This document shows positions 17,924 through 27,319 of a stretch of DNA of 64,000 nucleotides, piece by piece. This DNA is from Butyricicoccus porcorum. Its GTDB lineage: Bacteria; Bacillota; Clostridia; Oscillospirales; Butyricicoccaceae. The notes beneath the pieces were generated by a model that made no database searches, was not told the origin of the DNA, and saw nothing but the letters and a program-made list of their open reading frames with translations. The stretch lies in the NCBI RefSeq assembly GCF_002157465.1, contig NZ_NHOC01000019.1, positions 1 to 64,000 on the forward strand, read 5' to 3'. The stretch's first letter is position 1. Every line of letters starts with the position of its first letter. The translations under genes were made by a program, and so were the position numbers.

Positions 17924-18853
17924 TTACCGGAATCTTTTTTCATAAAACAGCGCGAGACCGCCGCGCTCCAGTCTGTCCACCCGGCCGAGCATCCAGAATT
18001 CGCCCTGATAATACACGCGGCACAGTGTGCCCGCCTGCATCGGCAGATCGGTGACATGCGGCGGCGCAATAAACGCGCCATTCTGTGCGCGCTCATAGCC
18101 GTAATCATCGATCTGCACCGCCGGATAAACGGCAAACAGGCTGTCGGTCGGCAGCAGCAGCGTTTCGATGGCATCCGCATCCGCAGCGCGCTGAATTTCC
18201 TCCAGCGTATGGCTCTGCTCCAGCGTATACCGTCCGGAGGTCGTGCGCTGCAAGGCAGTCATGACTGCACAAGTCCCCAGCCCTTCGCCGAGATCGTGGA
18301 TCAGCGTGCGCACATAGGTGCCCTTGGAGCACACAAAGCGCAGCCGTCCGGCCTGCGCCTGTTCGTCAAATTCCAGCAGCTCCGCCTCGTGCACAGTGAT
18401 CGGACGCGGCGTGCGCTCGACCTCCACGCCTTTGCGCGCAAGATCATACAGCCGCTTGCCGTCCACCTTGACCGCCGAATACATCGGCGGCAGCTGCATC
18501 TGTTCGCCGCGCATGGCGTCTACTGCCGCCTGTACCGCAGGCAGTGATGCGCGCCTGTCCGAACGCGCGGTCTCTGTGCCCGTGCTGTCCTGCGTATCGG
18601 TCGCATAGCCCAGCGCGAAGCCCGCAACATATTCCTTTGCCTGCGCCGCCGCCATATCAGCCGCTTTGGTCGCACCGCCGACAAACACCGGCAGTACACC
18701 GGTCGCCATCGGGTCGAGCGTGCCGCCGTGCCCGATGCGGCGTTCATGCAGCATGCCGCGCAGCTTGGCGACGACGTCAAACGACGTAAAATCCTGCGGC
18801 TTGTTGACAATCAGCACGCCGTTGTAGCGCGATTCACGCCGTTTCACCGGCAT
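17924..18853 (-). CDS. truB: tRNA pseudouridine(55) synthase
   Basis: 309 aa. It makes pseudouridine 55 in the T-loop of tRNAs. The catalytic Asp is in GHGGTLDPMATGVL (about residue 47); the KEYVAGFALG, PPMYSAVKVDGKRLYDLAR and SKGTYVRTLIHDLG motifs are all present, plus a short C-terminal PUA-like region. The start overlaps the end of nrnA by 20 bp, implying translational coupling. Confidence 0.95.
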   Translation of the reverse strand: MPVKRRESRYNGVLIVNKPQDFTSFDVVAKLRGMLHERRIGHGGTLDPMATGVLPVFVGGATKAADMAAAQAKEYVAGFALGYATDTQDSTGTETARSDRRASLPAVQAAVDAMRGEQMQLPPMYSAVKVDGKRLYDLARKGVEVERTPRPITVHEAELLEFDEQAQAGRLRFVCSKGTYVRTLIHDLGEGLGTCAVMTALQRTTSGRYTLEQSHTLEEIQRAADADAIETLLLPTDSLFAVYPAVQIDDYGYERAQNGAFIAPPHVTDLPMQAGTLCRVYYQGEFWMLGRVDRLERGGLALFYEKRFR

Positions 18854-19796
18854 ACACCCTTTCTGTCACCTCGAGCATGCGCCGGATGGCTTCCTCCGAA
18901 CCGCAGTGCAGTGTTGCGCCCGCCGCACGGATGTGCCCGCCGCCGCCGACCTGCGTGCAGATGGCAGAGGCATCGACCTCCTTTGTCGTGCGGACAGACA
19001 CCTTCGTGTCGCCATTGTCCAGCTCGGTCAGCGTCAGTCCGACCTCTACGCCCTCAATCTGGCGCGGGATCCCCGCAATTGCATCCAGGTCATCCCAGTC
19101 CGCGCCGGTTTTCTGCTTTGCCTCGCGCGTAATCAGTGCGACGGCAATCTTCCCGTCGTGGTAAAAACGCATGCCGGAAAACAGCATACCTTCGATTTCA
19201 TAGCGTGCGCGCGATTTGGTCTCAAACAGCGCGCGGTTGATTTCTCCGCCGTCCACACCCGCGTCGAGGCACTTCGCTGCGACCCGATGGGTGTTGGACG
19301 TCGTATTAGAAAACTTAAAACAGCCGGTGTCGGTGGATGCACCGACATAAATACCCTCGGCAATGCTGCTGTCGAGCGAGATTCCCATCTCCTCGATGAC
19401 GGCGCAGACAATCTCTGCGCACGCGGCGCAGTGACCCATGACGAGGTTGTCCGTGCCGAAGCCGTCATTGGAACGGTGGTGATCGATGACCAGATCGACG
19501 CGCTGTGCGTACTGTGCCATTTCTGCCGGGATCATGCCCCGGTCAGCGCAGTCGACCGACACGACAAACGCCGGCTCAAAGCCGTCATACGGCGCATACG
19601 GCACAATCAGACCGGCATAACGGCGCGTGATCTCACGGTTGGGCGCGACAAATGCCTTTTTGCCCAGCTTACGCAGTGCCAGGCACAGCGCGCCCGCACT
19701 GCCCGCTGTATCGCCATCCGGACGGCGGTGGGTCAGGATGATGATGTTATCCGCCGCCTTCAGCACCTCGGCGGCGCGGGATACTGTTCCGATCAC
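18834..19796 (-). CDS. nrnA: DHH/DHHA1 phosphoesterase (NrnA-type oligoribonuclease)
   Basis: 320 aa. It probably degrades nano-RNAs and/or 3'-phosphoadenosine 5'-phosphate, as B. subtilis NrnA does. DHH-domain metal motifs: HRRPDGDTAGS (about 23-33), SVDCAD, the name-giving DHH in VIDHHRSN and STDTGCFKFSN. The DHHA1 substrate-binding domain ends in VGGGGHIRAAG. Placement between rbfA and truB is standard in Clostridia. Start overlaps the rbfA stop by 4 bp. Confidence 0.93.
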   Translation of the reverse strand: MIGTVSRAAEVLKAADNIIILTHRRPDGDTAGSAGALCLALRKLGKKAFVAPNREITRRYAGLIVPYAPYDGFEPAFVVSVDCADRGMIPAEMAQYAQRVDLVIDHHRSNDGFGTDNLVMGHCAACAEIVCAVIEEMGISLDSSIAEGIYVGASTDTGCFKFSNTTSNTHRVAAKCLDAGVDGGEINRALFETKSRARYEIEGMLFSGMRFYHDGKIAVALITREAKQKTGADWDDLDAIAGIPRQIEGVEVGLTLTELDNGDTKVSVRTTKEVDASAICTQVGGGGHIRAAGATLHCGSEEAIRRMLEVTERVYAGETA

Positions 19797-20146
19797 AGCT
19801 TCCCCTCCTCCTCCAGCTCATGCAGGACGGCGTTGATGTGCGCGCCATGCGTAATCGACTCGTCCAGCGTGAACAGGATTTCCGGCGCATAACGCAGCTG
19901 GATCTTTGCCGCCACATTGCGGCGCAGGAAGCCGGATGCCGACTTCAGACCGCGCATAACGTCCTTTTTCTGCTGGTCGGAACCATATACGCTGATATAT
20001 GCCTTGGCATAGCGCAGATCTCCGGTCACCTCGCAGCGGGTGACAGAAACCATCGCCTCATGGACGCGCGGGTCCTTCAGGGTACGAATGCACTCTGACA
20101 GTGCTTTCTGGAACTCTTCGCTGATGCGTTCGCTCCTCTGAGACAT
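19793..20146 (-). CDS. rbfA: 30S ribosome-binding factor A
   Basis: 117 aa KH-type protein that helps mature the 5' end of 16S rRNA and the 30S subunit. RISEEFQKALSECI at the start and VSVTRCEVTGDLRYAKAYISV in the middle are typical. Full length. It is separated from infB by an 80-bp gap with a hairpin terminator, so its level may be lower than that of infB. Confidence 0.95.
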   Translation of the reverse strand: MSQRSERISEEFQKALSECIRTLKDPRVHEAMVSVTRCEVTGDLRYAKAYISVYGSDQQKKDVMRGLKSASGFLRRNVAAKIQLRYAPEILFTLDESITHGAHINAVLHELEEEGKL

Positions 20147-20170
20147 AAATTCTTCTCCTTTTTTGAATCG

Positions 20171-20218
20171 AAAAAACCGCGGGCGGGCGGCGACATGCGG
20201 CGCACCCCACCCGCGGTT
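20171..20218 (-). terminator. Terminator between infB and rbfA
   Basis: Minus strand: AACCGCGGG...CCCGCGGTT (9-bp outer stem, 20175-20183 with 20210-20218, and further GC pairs inside) followed by TTTTTT. An internal, presumably leaky terminator, because rbfA-nrnA-truB-ribF show no separate promoter. Confidence 0.75.
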
Positions 20219-20226
20219 CGGATTGC

Positions 20227-22716
20227 TTACTGCTTGATCTGCTCCATGACGAACGACTCGATGATGTCGCCCTCCTTCAGATCGTTGTAATTTTCAATGC
20301 CCATGCCGCATTCAAAGCCGTGTGCAACTTCCTTGACATCGTCCTTAAAGCGCTTGAGCGAATTCAAATGGCCCTCGTGGATGACAATACCGTCGCGGAC
20401 AATGCGCACCTCGCAGGAACGAACAATCTTGCCGTCCAGAACGTATGCGCCCGCGATGGTGCCGACACCGGAGACCTTGAAGGTCTGACGGATCTCGGCA
20501 TGGCCGACGACGACTTCCTTGAACTTCGGATCGAGCATGCCCTTCATCGCCTGCTCCATCTCCTCGATGCAGTCGTAGATGACGCGGTACAGGCGGATTT
20601 CGACATCCTGCTGATGTGCGGAATCGGTCGCAACGCGATCCGGGCGGACATTGAAGCCGACAATAATCGCATTGGATGCCGCTGCCAGCATGACATCCGA
20701 TTCGTTGATCGCGCCAACTGCGCCATGGATGACATTGACGCGAACCTCTTCGTTGGACAGCTTGAGCAGCGAAGAGCGAACCGCTTCGACAGAACCCTGA
20801 ACATCCGCCTTGATGATGATGTTGAGCTCCTTCATGTTGCCCTGCTGGATGGTATCGAACAGATTCTCCAGCGTGACCTTCTGCATTGCCTTGTTGCGCT
20901 CTTCCTTTTCCTTCTCCTTGCGCTGCTCGACCAGCTCACGCGCCATGCGCTCGTTGTCGACGGCGTAGAAGACATCACCTGCATCCGGTACCTCGCCGAG
21001 GCCGATGATCTCAACCGGCACGGACGGACCTGCATTCTCCAGCTTACGTCCGCGCTCGTCGGTCATGACACGGACACGGCCGACTGCCTTGCCCGCGATG
21101 ACGGTATCACCGGAATGCAGCGTACCGTTCTGTACGAGGACGGTTGCAACCGGGCCGCGGCCGCGATCCAGCTTGGCCTCGATGACGGTGCCCTTTGCCT
21201 GACGATTCGGGTTCGCGCGCAGCTCCTGCATATCCGCAGTCAGCAGTACCATTTCCAGCAGGTTGTCGATGCCCTTGCCATACTTTGCAGAAATCTTGCA
21301 GACAATGGTATCACCGCCCCAGTCCTCCGGAACCAGTTCGTACTCTGTCAGCTGCTGGAGCACGCGGTCGGGATCTGCGTTTTCCTTATCGATCTTGTTG
21401 ACAGCGACAATAATCGGAATGCCTGCTGCCTTGGCGTGGTTGATCGCCTCGATGGTCTGCGGCATGATGCCGTCATCGGCCGCGACAACCAGAATCGCAA
21501 TATCGGTGACCTGTGCGCCGCGGGCACGCATGGACGTAAATGCCGCATGGCCCGGGGTGTCGAGGAAAGTAATCGGACGGCCGTCGACCTTGACGCGGTA
21601 TGCACCGATGTGCTGCGTAATGCCGCCGGCTTCTCCTGCGGCGACGTCGGTCTTACGGATGGAGTCGAGCAGGGAGGTCTTGCCGTGGTCGACATGACCC
21701 ATGACAACGACAACCGGGCTTCTCGGCTCGAGGTTCTCTTCCTTGTCCTCACTCTCGTCAAACAGCTTTTCTTCGATGGTGACGAAGACTTCCTTCTCAA
21801 CCTTCGCGCCCATCTCTTCTGCGACGATGGCAGCGGTGTCGAAGTCGATGGTCTGGGAAATGTTCGCCATAACACCCAGCTTGAGCAGCTCCTTGATGAC
21901 GTCTGCTGCCGTGCGCTTCAGGCGGGAAGCCAGCTCGCCGACATTGATCTCATCCGGGATCATGACCTTGAGCTGAACCTTCTTGATCTGCTGCTGCTGG
22001 CGCTGTAAGCGCTTGAACTTCTCCTGCTCCTCTTGACGGCGTTTGCTGGAGAACTGCTTGCGGGAGTCCGCCTTGCGGGTGATCTTCTGCTTACCCTGCT
22101 TCATGCGGTCCGCCTTCTGCGGCACGAGCGCATCGATGCGCTCATCGTAGCGCGCAAGGTTGACATTGCCGCTGCCGCGTGTATCGACGCGGTGAATCTG
22201 CTTGCCTTTGCCCTGCTGCTTGTTCTCGTCGGTCGTGACCGTAGAGGTCGCTTCCTCATTGGAGCCCTGCGGGCGCAGGATCTGGCGCTGTTCATGCGGC
22301 TTTGCCGGCTGATGGCGCTTCTTGTTGTTGTCGCGCTTCTTCTGCGGCTCGGCAGATGCCTGCTTTGCCTCTTCCTTTGCGGGCTGCGGCGCAGCCTTTT
22401 TCTGCGGCTCGGCCTTCTTTGCCTCTGCCTTTTTTCCCTCGCCCTTCGCGGCCTTCTTTGCCGGCTGCTGGCGGACGACCTGCGTCGTCGGTGCCTTGCG
22501 CTCAGCTGCCTGCTTGCTCAGGACCTCTTCCATATTGTCCACCGGATGGTGCTTGGTCATATAATCAAATATCAGGTTCAGTTCCTGCGGTTCCAGAACC
22601 TGCATATGGTTTTTCGGGGTCTGGGAGTATTCTGTCAGCACATCGGTGATTTCCTTTGTGCTCGCGCCAAAATCCTTGGCTACTTCATGTACACGGTATT
22701 TATTGTCAATACTCAT
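20227..22716 (-). CDS. infB: Translation initiation factor IF-2
   Basis: 829 aa GTPase that places initiator tRNA on the 30S subunit. The N-terminus (about 1-230) is a Lys/Ala/Glu/Gln-rich linker after a small helical IF2N domain. The G domain starts near residue 335: GHVDHGKTS (G1), DTPGHAAF (G3), NKID (G4). Domains II to IV follow to the end. The start overlaps the ylxQ stop by 4 bp (ATGA). Confidence 0.97.
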   Translation of the reverse strand: MSIDNKYRVHEVAKDFGASTKEITDVLTEYSQTPKNHMQVLEPQELNLIFDYMTKHHPVDNMEEVLSKQAAERKAPTTQVVRQQPAKKAAKGEGKKAEAKKAEPQKKAAPQPAKEEAKQASAEPQKKRDNNKKRHQPAKPHEQRQILRPQGSNEEATSTVTTDENKQQGKGKQIHRVDTRGSGNVNLARYDERIDALVPQKADRMKQGKQKITRKADSRKQFSSKRRQEEQEKFKRLQRQQQQIKKVQLKVMIPDEINVGELASRLKRTAADVIKELLKLGVMANISQTIDFDTAAIVAEEMGAKVEKEVFVTIEEKLFDESEDKEENLEPRSPVVVVMGHVDHGKTSLLDSIRKTDVAAGEAGGITQHIGAYRVKVDGRPITFLDTPGHAAFTSMRARGAQVTDIAILVVAADDGIMPQTIEAINHAKAAGIPIIVAVNKIDKENADPDRVLQQLTEYELVPEDWGGDTIVCKISAKYGKGIDNLLEMVLLTADMQELRANPNRQAKGTVIEAKLDRGRGPVATVLVQNGTLHSGDTVIAGKAVGRVRVMTDERGRKLENAGPSVPVEIIGLGEVPDAGDVFYAVDNERMARELVEQRKEKEKEERNKAMQKVTLENLFDTIQQGNMKELNIIIKADVQGSVEAVRSSLLKLSNEEVRVNVIHGAVGAINESDVMLAAASNAIIVGFNVRPDRVATDSAHQQDVEIRLYRVIYDCIEEMEQAMKGMLDPKFKEVVVGHAEIRQTFKVSGVGTIAGAYVLDGKIVRSCEVRIVRDGIVIHEGHLNSLKRFKDDVKEVAHGFECGMGIENYNDLKEGDIIESFVMEQIKQ

Positions 22717-23177
22717 GCGCGTTCACCTCCACGTTTCGTATGGGTTGACTGGTTCACACCGCCGGTGGACTGTCCTCCGGCGGACTTTCTGCGCGGCTTT
22801 TTCCTGCCGCGCCGCGACTGGATGCGCGTTTTCTTTTCACTCAGCTGCTGTGCGAGTGCGGCATACTGCGCGTCCGCTTCCGCCGCCTTCTGCGCGGCGG
22901 AGGCTGCAAAACCGATATCCGTAATGCAGCAGATAGCAGTTGCCCTGCGGCCGATTGCCCAGCCCATCTGCGCCGCGTCCTCCGTGATGCGGAGAACGGG
23001 CACGCCTGCCGTTTCGGTATGGCGGGCGGCACGGCGGCTGATGTTCGCGCCCGCATCAGCCGCGAGCACGAGCAACCGGGCATCCCCTGCGGCGACGGTA
23101 TCCGCCACCGCGTCATCGCCGTACACGAGCTTGCCCGCCCGCAGGCACAATCCCAGCAGGCTCAGCACGTCATTCAT
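22713..23177 (-). CDS. ylxQ: L7Ae-family RNA-binding protein YlxQ
   Basis: 154 aa from the ATG at 23177, which has GGAGGAG at 7 nt; another ATG at 23183 is too near the RBS and the longer open frame is not coding. Residues 1-100 have the L7Ae/L30e fold ([31 protein letters not shown]) that binds kink-turn RNA. The C-terminal 50 residues are a basic, disordered tail ([17 protein letters not shown]) not common to all family members. Role in ribosome assembly or RNA binding inferred from the operon. Confidence 0.88.
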   Translation of the reverse strand: MNDVLSLLGLCLRAGKLVYGDDAVADTVAAGDARLLVLAADAGANISRRAARHTETAGVPVLRITEDAAQMGWAIGRRATAICCITDIGFAASAAQKAAEADAQYAALAQQLSEKKTRIQSRRGRKKPRRKSAGGQSTGGVNQSTHTKRGGERA

Positions 23178-23445
23178 CGGCATGCTCCTCCAGCTGCCGG
23201 GACAGCTGGTCATACACCTCATCCGGCACAGAGATGCCGAAGGCACGCTCCAGCGCATGGCTTTTCTTTGCGCGCGCAAGGCAGGCCGCGTCCGGGCAGA
23301 CATACGCGCCGCGCCCGGGGGTCCTGCCGCGGAAATCCAGGGCAATTTCGCCCTCTGGCGAGCGAACCACGCGCAGCAGCTCGCGCTTGGGCTTCATTTC
23401 CCGGCAGCCGACGCACTGGCGCATCGGAATTTTCTTTTTCTGCAC
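23170..23445 (-). CDS. ylxR: YlxR (DUF448) RNA-binding protein
   Basis: 91 aa. Contains the family signature RQCVGCREMKPKRELLRVVR and the GRGAYVCPDAAC loop. YlxR has been linked to transcription control and, as RnpM, to RNase P in B. subtilis. It is encoded between nusA and ylxQ, with the ylxQ start inside its last codons. Confidence 0.93.
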   Translation of the reverse strand: MQKKKIPMRQCVGCREMKPKRELLRVVRSPEGEIALDFRGRTPGRGAYVCPDAACLARAKKSHALERAFGISVPDEVYDQLSRQLEEHADE

Positions 23446-23461
23446 TGTGCCGGCCTCCTTT

Positions 23462-24565
23462 TTAGCCCTCGTCTGCGATCAGGTCATCATCTTCCTCGGC
23501 TTCCTGCTGCTTTGCAGCGCTCTCAGAGCCGATATCGATCTTACAGCCGGTCAGCTTGGCAGCAAGGCGTGCATTCTGGCCTTCCTTGCCGATGGCGAGC
23601 GAAAGCTGGTCATCCGGCACGGTGACACGGCAGCTCTTGCCATCCGGCAGCATAACAGCACTGATGACATCTGCCGGGCTGAGTGCCTCGGAGACAAACG
23701 TCGCGGTGTCCTCAGAATACTTGATGATGTCAATCTTCTCGCCGGACAGCTCATTGACAATGCTGCCGACACGCGAGCCGCGCGGGCCGACACAGGCACC
23801 AATCGGATCAACCTTTTCGTCATGCGTCATGACAGCAATCTTGGTGCGGTTTCCCGCTTCGCGCGCAATCGATTTGATCTCAACGATGCCGTCGTGGATT
23901 TCCGGAACCTCCAGCTCAAACAGGCGCTTGACCAGACCCGGATGGGTGCGGGAAATCAGAACCTGCGGGCCGTGGTTGCCGCGGCGTACCTCTACGACAA
24001 AGACCTTGATGCGCTGACCCTCATGCAGCTCCTCGCCCGGAACCTGCTCATTCTGTGCCAGAACAGCCTCCGTCTTCTCGCCGTCGCTGATCATTTCCAG
24101 AATGATGTTGCCGTTGCGCGGATCGATGCGGCTGACAACAGCGCTCAGAATCTCGTGCTCACGCGAGCTGTACTCGTTGTATACCATGCCGCGCTCAGAT
24201 TCGCGGATACCCTGAATGATGACCTGCTTGGCTGCCTGTGCAGCGATACGGCCAAACTTGCGGGTCTGCACATCGACGCGCACGGTGTCGCCCAGCGATA
24301 CACGCGGGCTGATTTTCTTTGCATCCTCGAGGGAAATCTCAGTCAACGGATCCTCCGCCTCATCGACTACCTCTTTGGCCACATACATATGAATGGTTTT
24401 TTCGTCCATATCCGGCTCGACATAGACATTATCGCACTTCAGACCGTCGTTGTCCTTTTTATACGCGGTCAGCAGGGCCTGACATACGCGATCCAGCATG
24501 TAATCTACCGGAATCCCCTTTTCCTTTTCCAGCTGCTCCAGAGCTGCAAAAAATTCTGCGTTCAT
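23462..24565 (-). CDS. nusA: Transcription termination/antitermination factor NusA
   Basis: 367 aa from the ATG at 24565 (MNAEFFAALEQLEKEKGI); a GTG at 24580 also lies in frame but falls inside the RBS. Domains: N-terminal RNA polymerase-binding domain (1-125), S1 (about 130-200), then KH1 and KH2 (VGPRGSRVGSIVNELSGEKID, LAIGKEGQNARLAAKLTG). The short form without the C-terminal acidic repeats of E. coli is usual for Bacillota. Confidence 0.96.
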   Translation of the reverse strand: MNAEFFAALEQLEKEKGIPVDYMLDRVCQALLTAYKKDNDGLKCDNVYVEPDMDEKTIHMYVAKEVVDEAEDPLTEISLEDAKKISPRVSLGDTVRVDVQTRKFGRIAAQAAKQVIIQGIRESERGMVYNEYSSREHEILSAVVSRIDPRNGNIILEMISDGEKTEAVLAQNEQVPGEELHEGQRIKVFVVEVRRGNHGPQVLISRTHPGLVKRLFELEVPEIHDGIVEIKSIAREAGNRTKIAVMTHDEKVDPIGACVGPRGSRVGSIVNELSGEKIDIIKYSEDTATFVSEALSPADVISAVMLPDGKSCRVTVPDDQLSLAIGKEGQNARLAAKLTGCKIDIGSESAAKQQEAEEDDDLIADEG

Positions 24566-24630
24566 GTTTTTGGTATTCACTCCTTATTGTGTGCGGCATG
24601 GCGCGGCGCCATACCCGATTGAGGACAAAT

Positions 24631-25095
24631 TTAAATGGTTACAGACAGGCGCACCGCTGCGATGTCCTTTGGCTCATAGACCGTCACGCGGCCATCCGCC
24701 TCGAGCGTAACAAAGCCGTCTTCATAGGTGCGCAGCGTGCCGACGGCAATTTTGCTGCCATCGATTGGGCGATAGAATTTTACCTCCACCTCGCTGCCGA
24801 GGAAGGCGGCAAAGTGCTCCGGACGCTTGAGCCTGCGCGTCAGGCCTGCCGAGGATACGCACAGCGTATATGGCGGAAGCGACGCAAATTCCTTTTCGTC
24901 GAGCAGCGGATCCACCGCGCGCGACAGCTTTTCGCAGTCATCGATATCGGTATGCCCGTCGCGGTCAATTGTGATGGTCAGCATATACTGTCCGCCCTCT
25001 TTTTCAAAGGTGACATCCCACAGCGTCACGCCCATCTCGCGCGCAAACGGCTCGCTGATTTCCCAAACGCGTTTGCAGACTTCTTTTGCCGTCAT
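24631..25095 (-). CDS. rimP: Ribosome maturation factor RimP
   Basis: 154 aa, starting at the ATG 25095 with GGAGGT 4 nt upstream; the longer open frame reaching 25692 runs antisense through the flippase gene and is not used. Motifs: LWDVTFEKEGGQYMLTITID and DCEKLSRAVDPLLDE in the N-terminal domain, LCVSSAGLTRRLKRPEHF at the domain border, and an SH3-like C-terminal domain. First gene of the nusA-infB operon. Canonical members have EVSSPGLDRPL; here the second motif reads SSAGLTRRL. Confidence 0.94.
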   Translation of the reverse strand: MTAKEVCKRVWEISEPFAREMGVTLWDVTFEKEGGQYMLTITIDRDGHTDIDDCEKLSRAVDPLLDEKEFASLPPYTLCVSSAGLTRRLKRPEHFAAFLGSEVEVKFYRPIDGSKIAVGTLRTYEDGFVTLEADGRVTVYEPKDIAAVRLSVTI

Positions 25096-25124
25096 TTTTA
25101 CCTCCGTAACAAAAGCAATAAGAA

Positions 25125-25144
25125 AGAGTGGGTTGCCCCACTCT
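25125..25144 (-). promoter_or_regulatory. Leader hairpin of the rimP-nusA operon
   Basis: Perfect 8-bp stem AGAGTGGG/CCCACTCT with a GCAA tetraloop on the transcript. It is followed by TTCTTATTGCTTTTGTT before the rimP RBS and resembles a weak terminator, so it may let NusA or another factor control its own operon. Confidence 0.6.
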
Positions 25145-25174
25145 CCTTGGATCGAAATTCTTACACTATTAAAT

Positions 25175-25203
25175 AGTATAGCACGCCAACGCCGCATATG
25201 CAA
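25175..25203 (-). promoter_or_regulatory. Promoter of the rimP-nusA-infB operon
   Basis: Minus strand: TTGCAT, 17-bp spacer ending TGC, TATACT (extended -10). Start near 25168 with a leader of about 73 nt. Confidence 0.78.
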
Positions 25204-25238
25204 GCAAAACTTTGCCATTGGCGCATAAATTTGCGAAG

Positions 25239-26663
25239 TTATCCGCGGCGCAGCAGCTTGTTGACTGACAGCAGAATTTCTCTTGCGTTGATGACAAACA
25301 GCAGGACAAACAGTGCCGGAACAATGACAACCCAGAGCGGTGCCTGGAGCGACATATACAGCGCCTGAACGAACAGGATCAGCACACTGGTAACGGTTTT
25401 GCCGATATTCCAACGGATTTTCAGATAACGCTGTGTGTTGATGGCGCGGATGAGGAACAGCACAAAATAGCTGATGAACGTCGCAATGCCTGCGCCGAGC
25501 GCGCCGTAAAACGGATCGATGCCGCCGAGCAGCGGAATCAGGATGGCATTGAGCGACAGGTTGACGACAGCGCAGATGACAGTTGTAATCATCGAATTCT
25601 TGCTCCGCAGCTTGAGCATGTAAACACTGGCGAGGAAGGTGGACAGCAGGCCGAAGGTCGTCGCCAGCGTCAGGATCGGGATGAAGCGCCATGAAATAAA
25701 GAAGTCATCGCCGACCATGAAGGTCATGACAAATTTGGATACCATAATCAGGCCGGAGCTGCCGATGAAGGCAATCGATGAATACGCGCCGAGTACCTTG
25801 CTGAAGAAATTCACCTGTTCCTTTGGATCGCTCTCCTTGACGGCAGAAATCTGCCAGGCGTCCGCGAACAGGTTCGCAACAATCAGCAAAATGTTCGGGA
25901 TTTTGTTCGCCGCAGCATACAGACCGTTCGCCTCGGTATTGATGAAGAAAATAATCATATACCGGTCAGACATGTTGATGATCCACTGGCATACGGTCTG
26001 CGGCACAAGCGGCAGCGCATACTGGCGCATGCGCTTTGCGAGCGGCCGGTCATATGTTTTGCTCAGCGGCGAACGCAGATAGCGGTACTCCTTTGCCATA
26101 AAGAAGCACAGCAGACCCATAACCAAATCAGAGATAATATTCGCCAGGACATAGCCCATGACGCGCAGGCGCGGCAGCAGCAGAATGTTGAGCGTAATAT
26201 TCAGGAACGTGTTCAAAATACCGTTGGCCGCATACATCTTGCTGTAGCCAAGGCTGAGCGCAAACTGAATACACAGCGTGCGCAGACTGGACGCGAGCAC
26301 GAACGCGAGCACCGCAATGGTATACCCCGACATGAAGTCCATCAGATGTGGCAAAATCGGCGAGATGACCGCCAACACCGCAAAGCCTGCCAGAATAGTA
26401 TACAATCCATTGCTGAACACGGTTTTCTTATCCGATTCGTTTTCCAGTCCGAAGCGGATGACAGCGTTGTTAATGCCGACCGATGCGATCGGGATCATCA
26501 GCTGTCCGACGTTGATGAGCGCGTCCACCGTGCCGTATTCACCCGTACTGAGGATGTTTGTATAATACGGCAGCATAAGGAACACGAGCACCTTGGAGGA
26601 AAATGTGCCGATGGCGAATACCAGTGTATTCGACAGCAGCTTTTTATAACGATTTTGTGCCAT
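25239..26663 (-). CDS. Polysaccharide flippase (MOP/Wzx family)
   Basis: 474 aa, about 12-14 membrane helices. The N-terminal SNTLVFAIGTFSSKVLVFLMLPYYTN-like segment and the KRMRQYALPLVPQTVC motif before the second half are typical of Gram-positive Wzx/PST-type flippases that move lipid-linked oligosaccharide units across the membrane. No glycosyltransferases are next to it, so which polymer it serves is unknown. Own promoter. It is convergent with nothing and is followed by the nusA operon promoter. Confidence 0.87.
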   Translation of the reverse strand: MAQNRYKKLLSNTLVFAIGTFSSKVLVFLMLPYYTNILSTGEYGTVDALINVGQLMIPIASVGINNAVIRFGLENESDKKTVFSNGLYTILAGFAVLAVISPILPHLMDFMSGYTIAVLAFVLASSLRTLCIQFALSLGYSKMYAANGILNTFLNITLNILLLPRLRVMGYVLANIISDLVMGLLCFFMAKEYRYLRSPLSKTYDRPLAKRMRQYALPLVPQTVCQWIINMSDRYMIIFFINTEANGLYAAANKIPNILLIVANLFADAWQISAVKESDPKEQVNFFSKVLGAYSSIAFIGSSGLIMVSKFVMTFMVGDDFFISWRFIPILTLATTFGLLSTFLASVYMLKLRSKNSMITTVICAVVNLSLNAILIPLLGGIDPFYGALGAGIATFISYFVLFLIRAINTQRYLKIRWNIGKTVTSVLILFVQALYMSLQAPLWVVIVPALFVLLFVINAREILLSVNKLLRRG

Positions 26664-26701
26664 GAAGCTACTTCCTTACTGTATAAATTGATGATGTATT
26701 G

Positions 26702-26730
26702 ATTATAGCACTGACATTTTGCCGTTTCAA
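26702..26730 (-). promoter_or_regulatory. Promoter of the flippase gene
   Basis: Minus strand: TTGAAA, 17-bp spacer ending TGC, TATAAT (extended -10). Start near 26695, about 30 nt before the ATG. Confidence 0.82.
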
Positions 26731-26820
26731 TACGCGATATCGCACAAATGAGCCGGTATTCCCCCTGATTTTCTGTTTTTTACATAACGTACACAAAAGC
26801 CTGCGCAAACCGACACAGAA

Positions 26821-26864
26821 AAAAGGGATTGTTCCGATAGCATGCGCTCGAAACAATCCCTTTT
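26821..26864 (-). terminator. Terminator of the S10-spc-alpha superoperon
   Basis: 13-bp stem AAAAGGGATTGTT/AACAATCCCTTTT with an 18-nt loop; the minus-strand transcript continues into TCTG after the U-run. It is 20 bp past the rplQ stop. Confidence 0.88.
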
Positions 26865-26883
26865 GGATGTCAGATCAGTTCAA

Positions 26884-27225
26884 TCAGACAAGCTCAATGA
26901 TAGCCATTTCAGCTGCGTCGCCGCGGCGCGGGCCGATCTTTACGATACGGGTGTAGCCGCCGTTGCGGTCAGCGTACTTCTCGGACAGCTCGCCGAAGGT
27001 CTTTGCAACAACTTCCTTCTTGGTGATGAAAGCAGCTGCCTGACGGCGGGATGCGAGGGTGTTCTTCTTACCGAGCGTGATCATCTTCTCAGCGAGAGGA
27101 CGAACTTCTCTGGCTCTTGCAACAGTGGTCTCAATGCTGCCGTTTTCCAGCAGGTAGGTTACCATTGCTCTGAGCATTGCCATTCTATGGTCAGTGGTTC
27201 TGCCGAGTTTACGGTTTCCGGCCAT
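26884..27225 (-). CDS. rplQ: Ribosomal protein L17
   Basis: 113 aa, standard length for the bacterial L17 core. [20 protein letters not shown] at the start and ARVGRR-type C-terminus (here [20 protein letters not shown]) identify it. It sits at the base of the polypeptide exit tunnel. Last gene of the alpha segment, followed by the operon terminator. Confidence 0.96.
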   Translation of the reverse strand: MAGNRKLGRTTDHRMAMLRAMVTYLLENGSIETTVARAREVRPLAEKMITLGKKNTLASRRQAAAFITKKEVVAKTFGELSEKYADRNGGYTRIVKIGPRRGDAAEMAIIELV

Positions 27226-27319
27226 GAGAAAATACCTCCTTTGGGTTCAGGTCTGTCTATTCCCTGCGGGGCGCCCGGCAAAAAACGCCGGGTTCCGCGG
27301 ATGTGGTTTAAGTGAAAAA

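Noticed and set aside
20320-22008. 562-codon plus-strand frame opposite infB, and similar long frames opposite the ribosomal genes (for example 39121-40392)
   Set aside because: Antisense shadows created by GC-rich codon use of highly conserved minus-strand genes.
24631-25692. 353-aa version of RimP
   Set aside because: The upstream half is antisense-frame sequence through the flippase end and the promoter; rimP starts at 25095 with GGAGGT.
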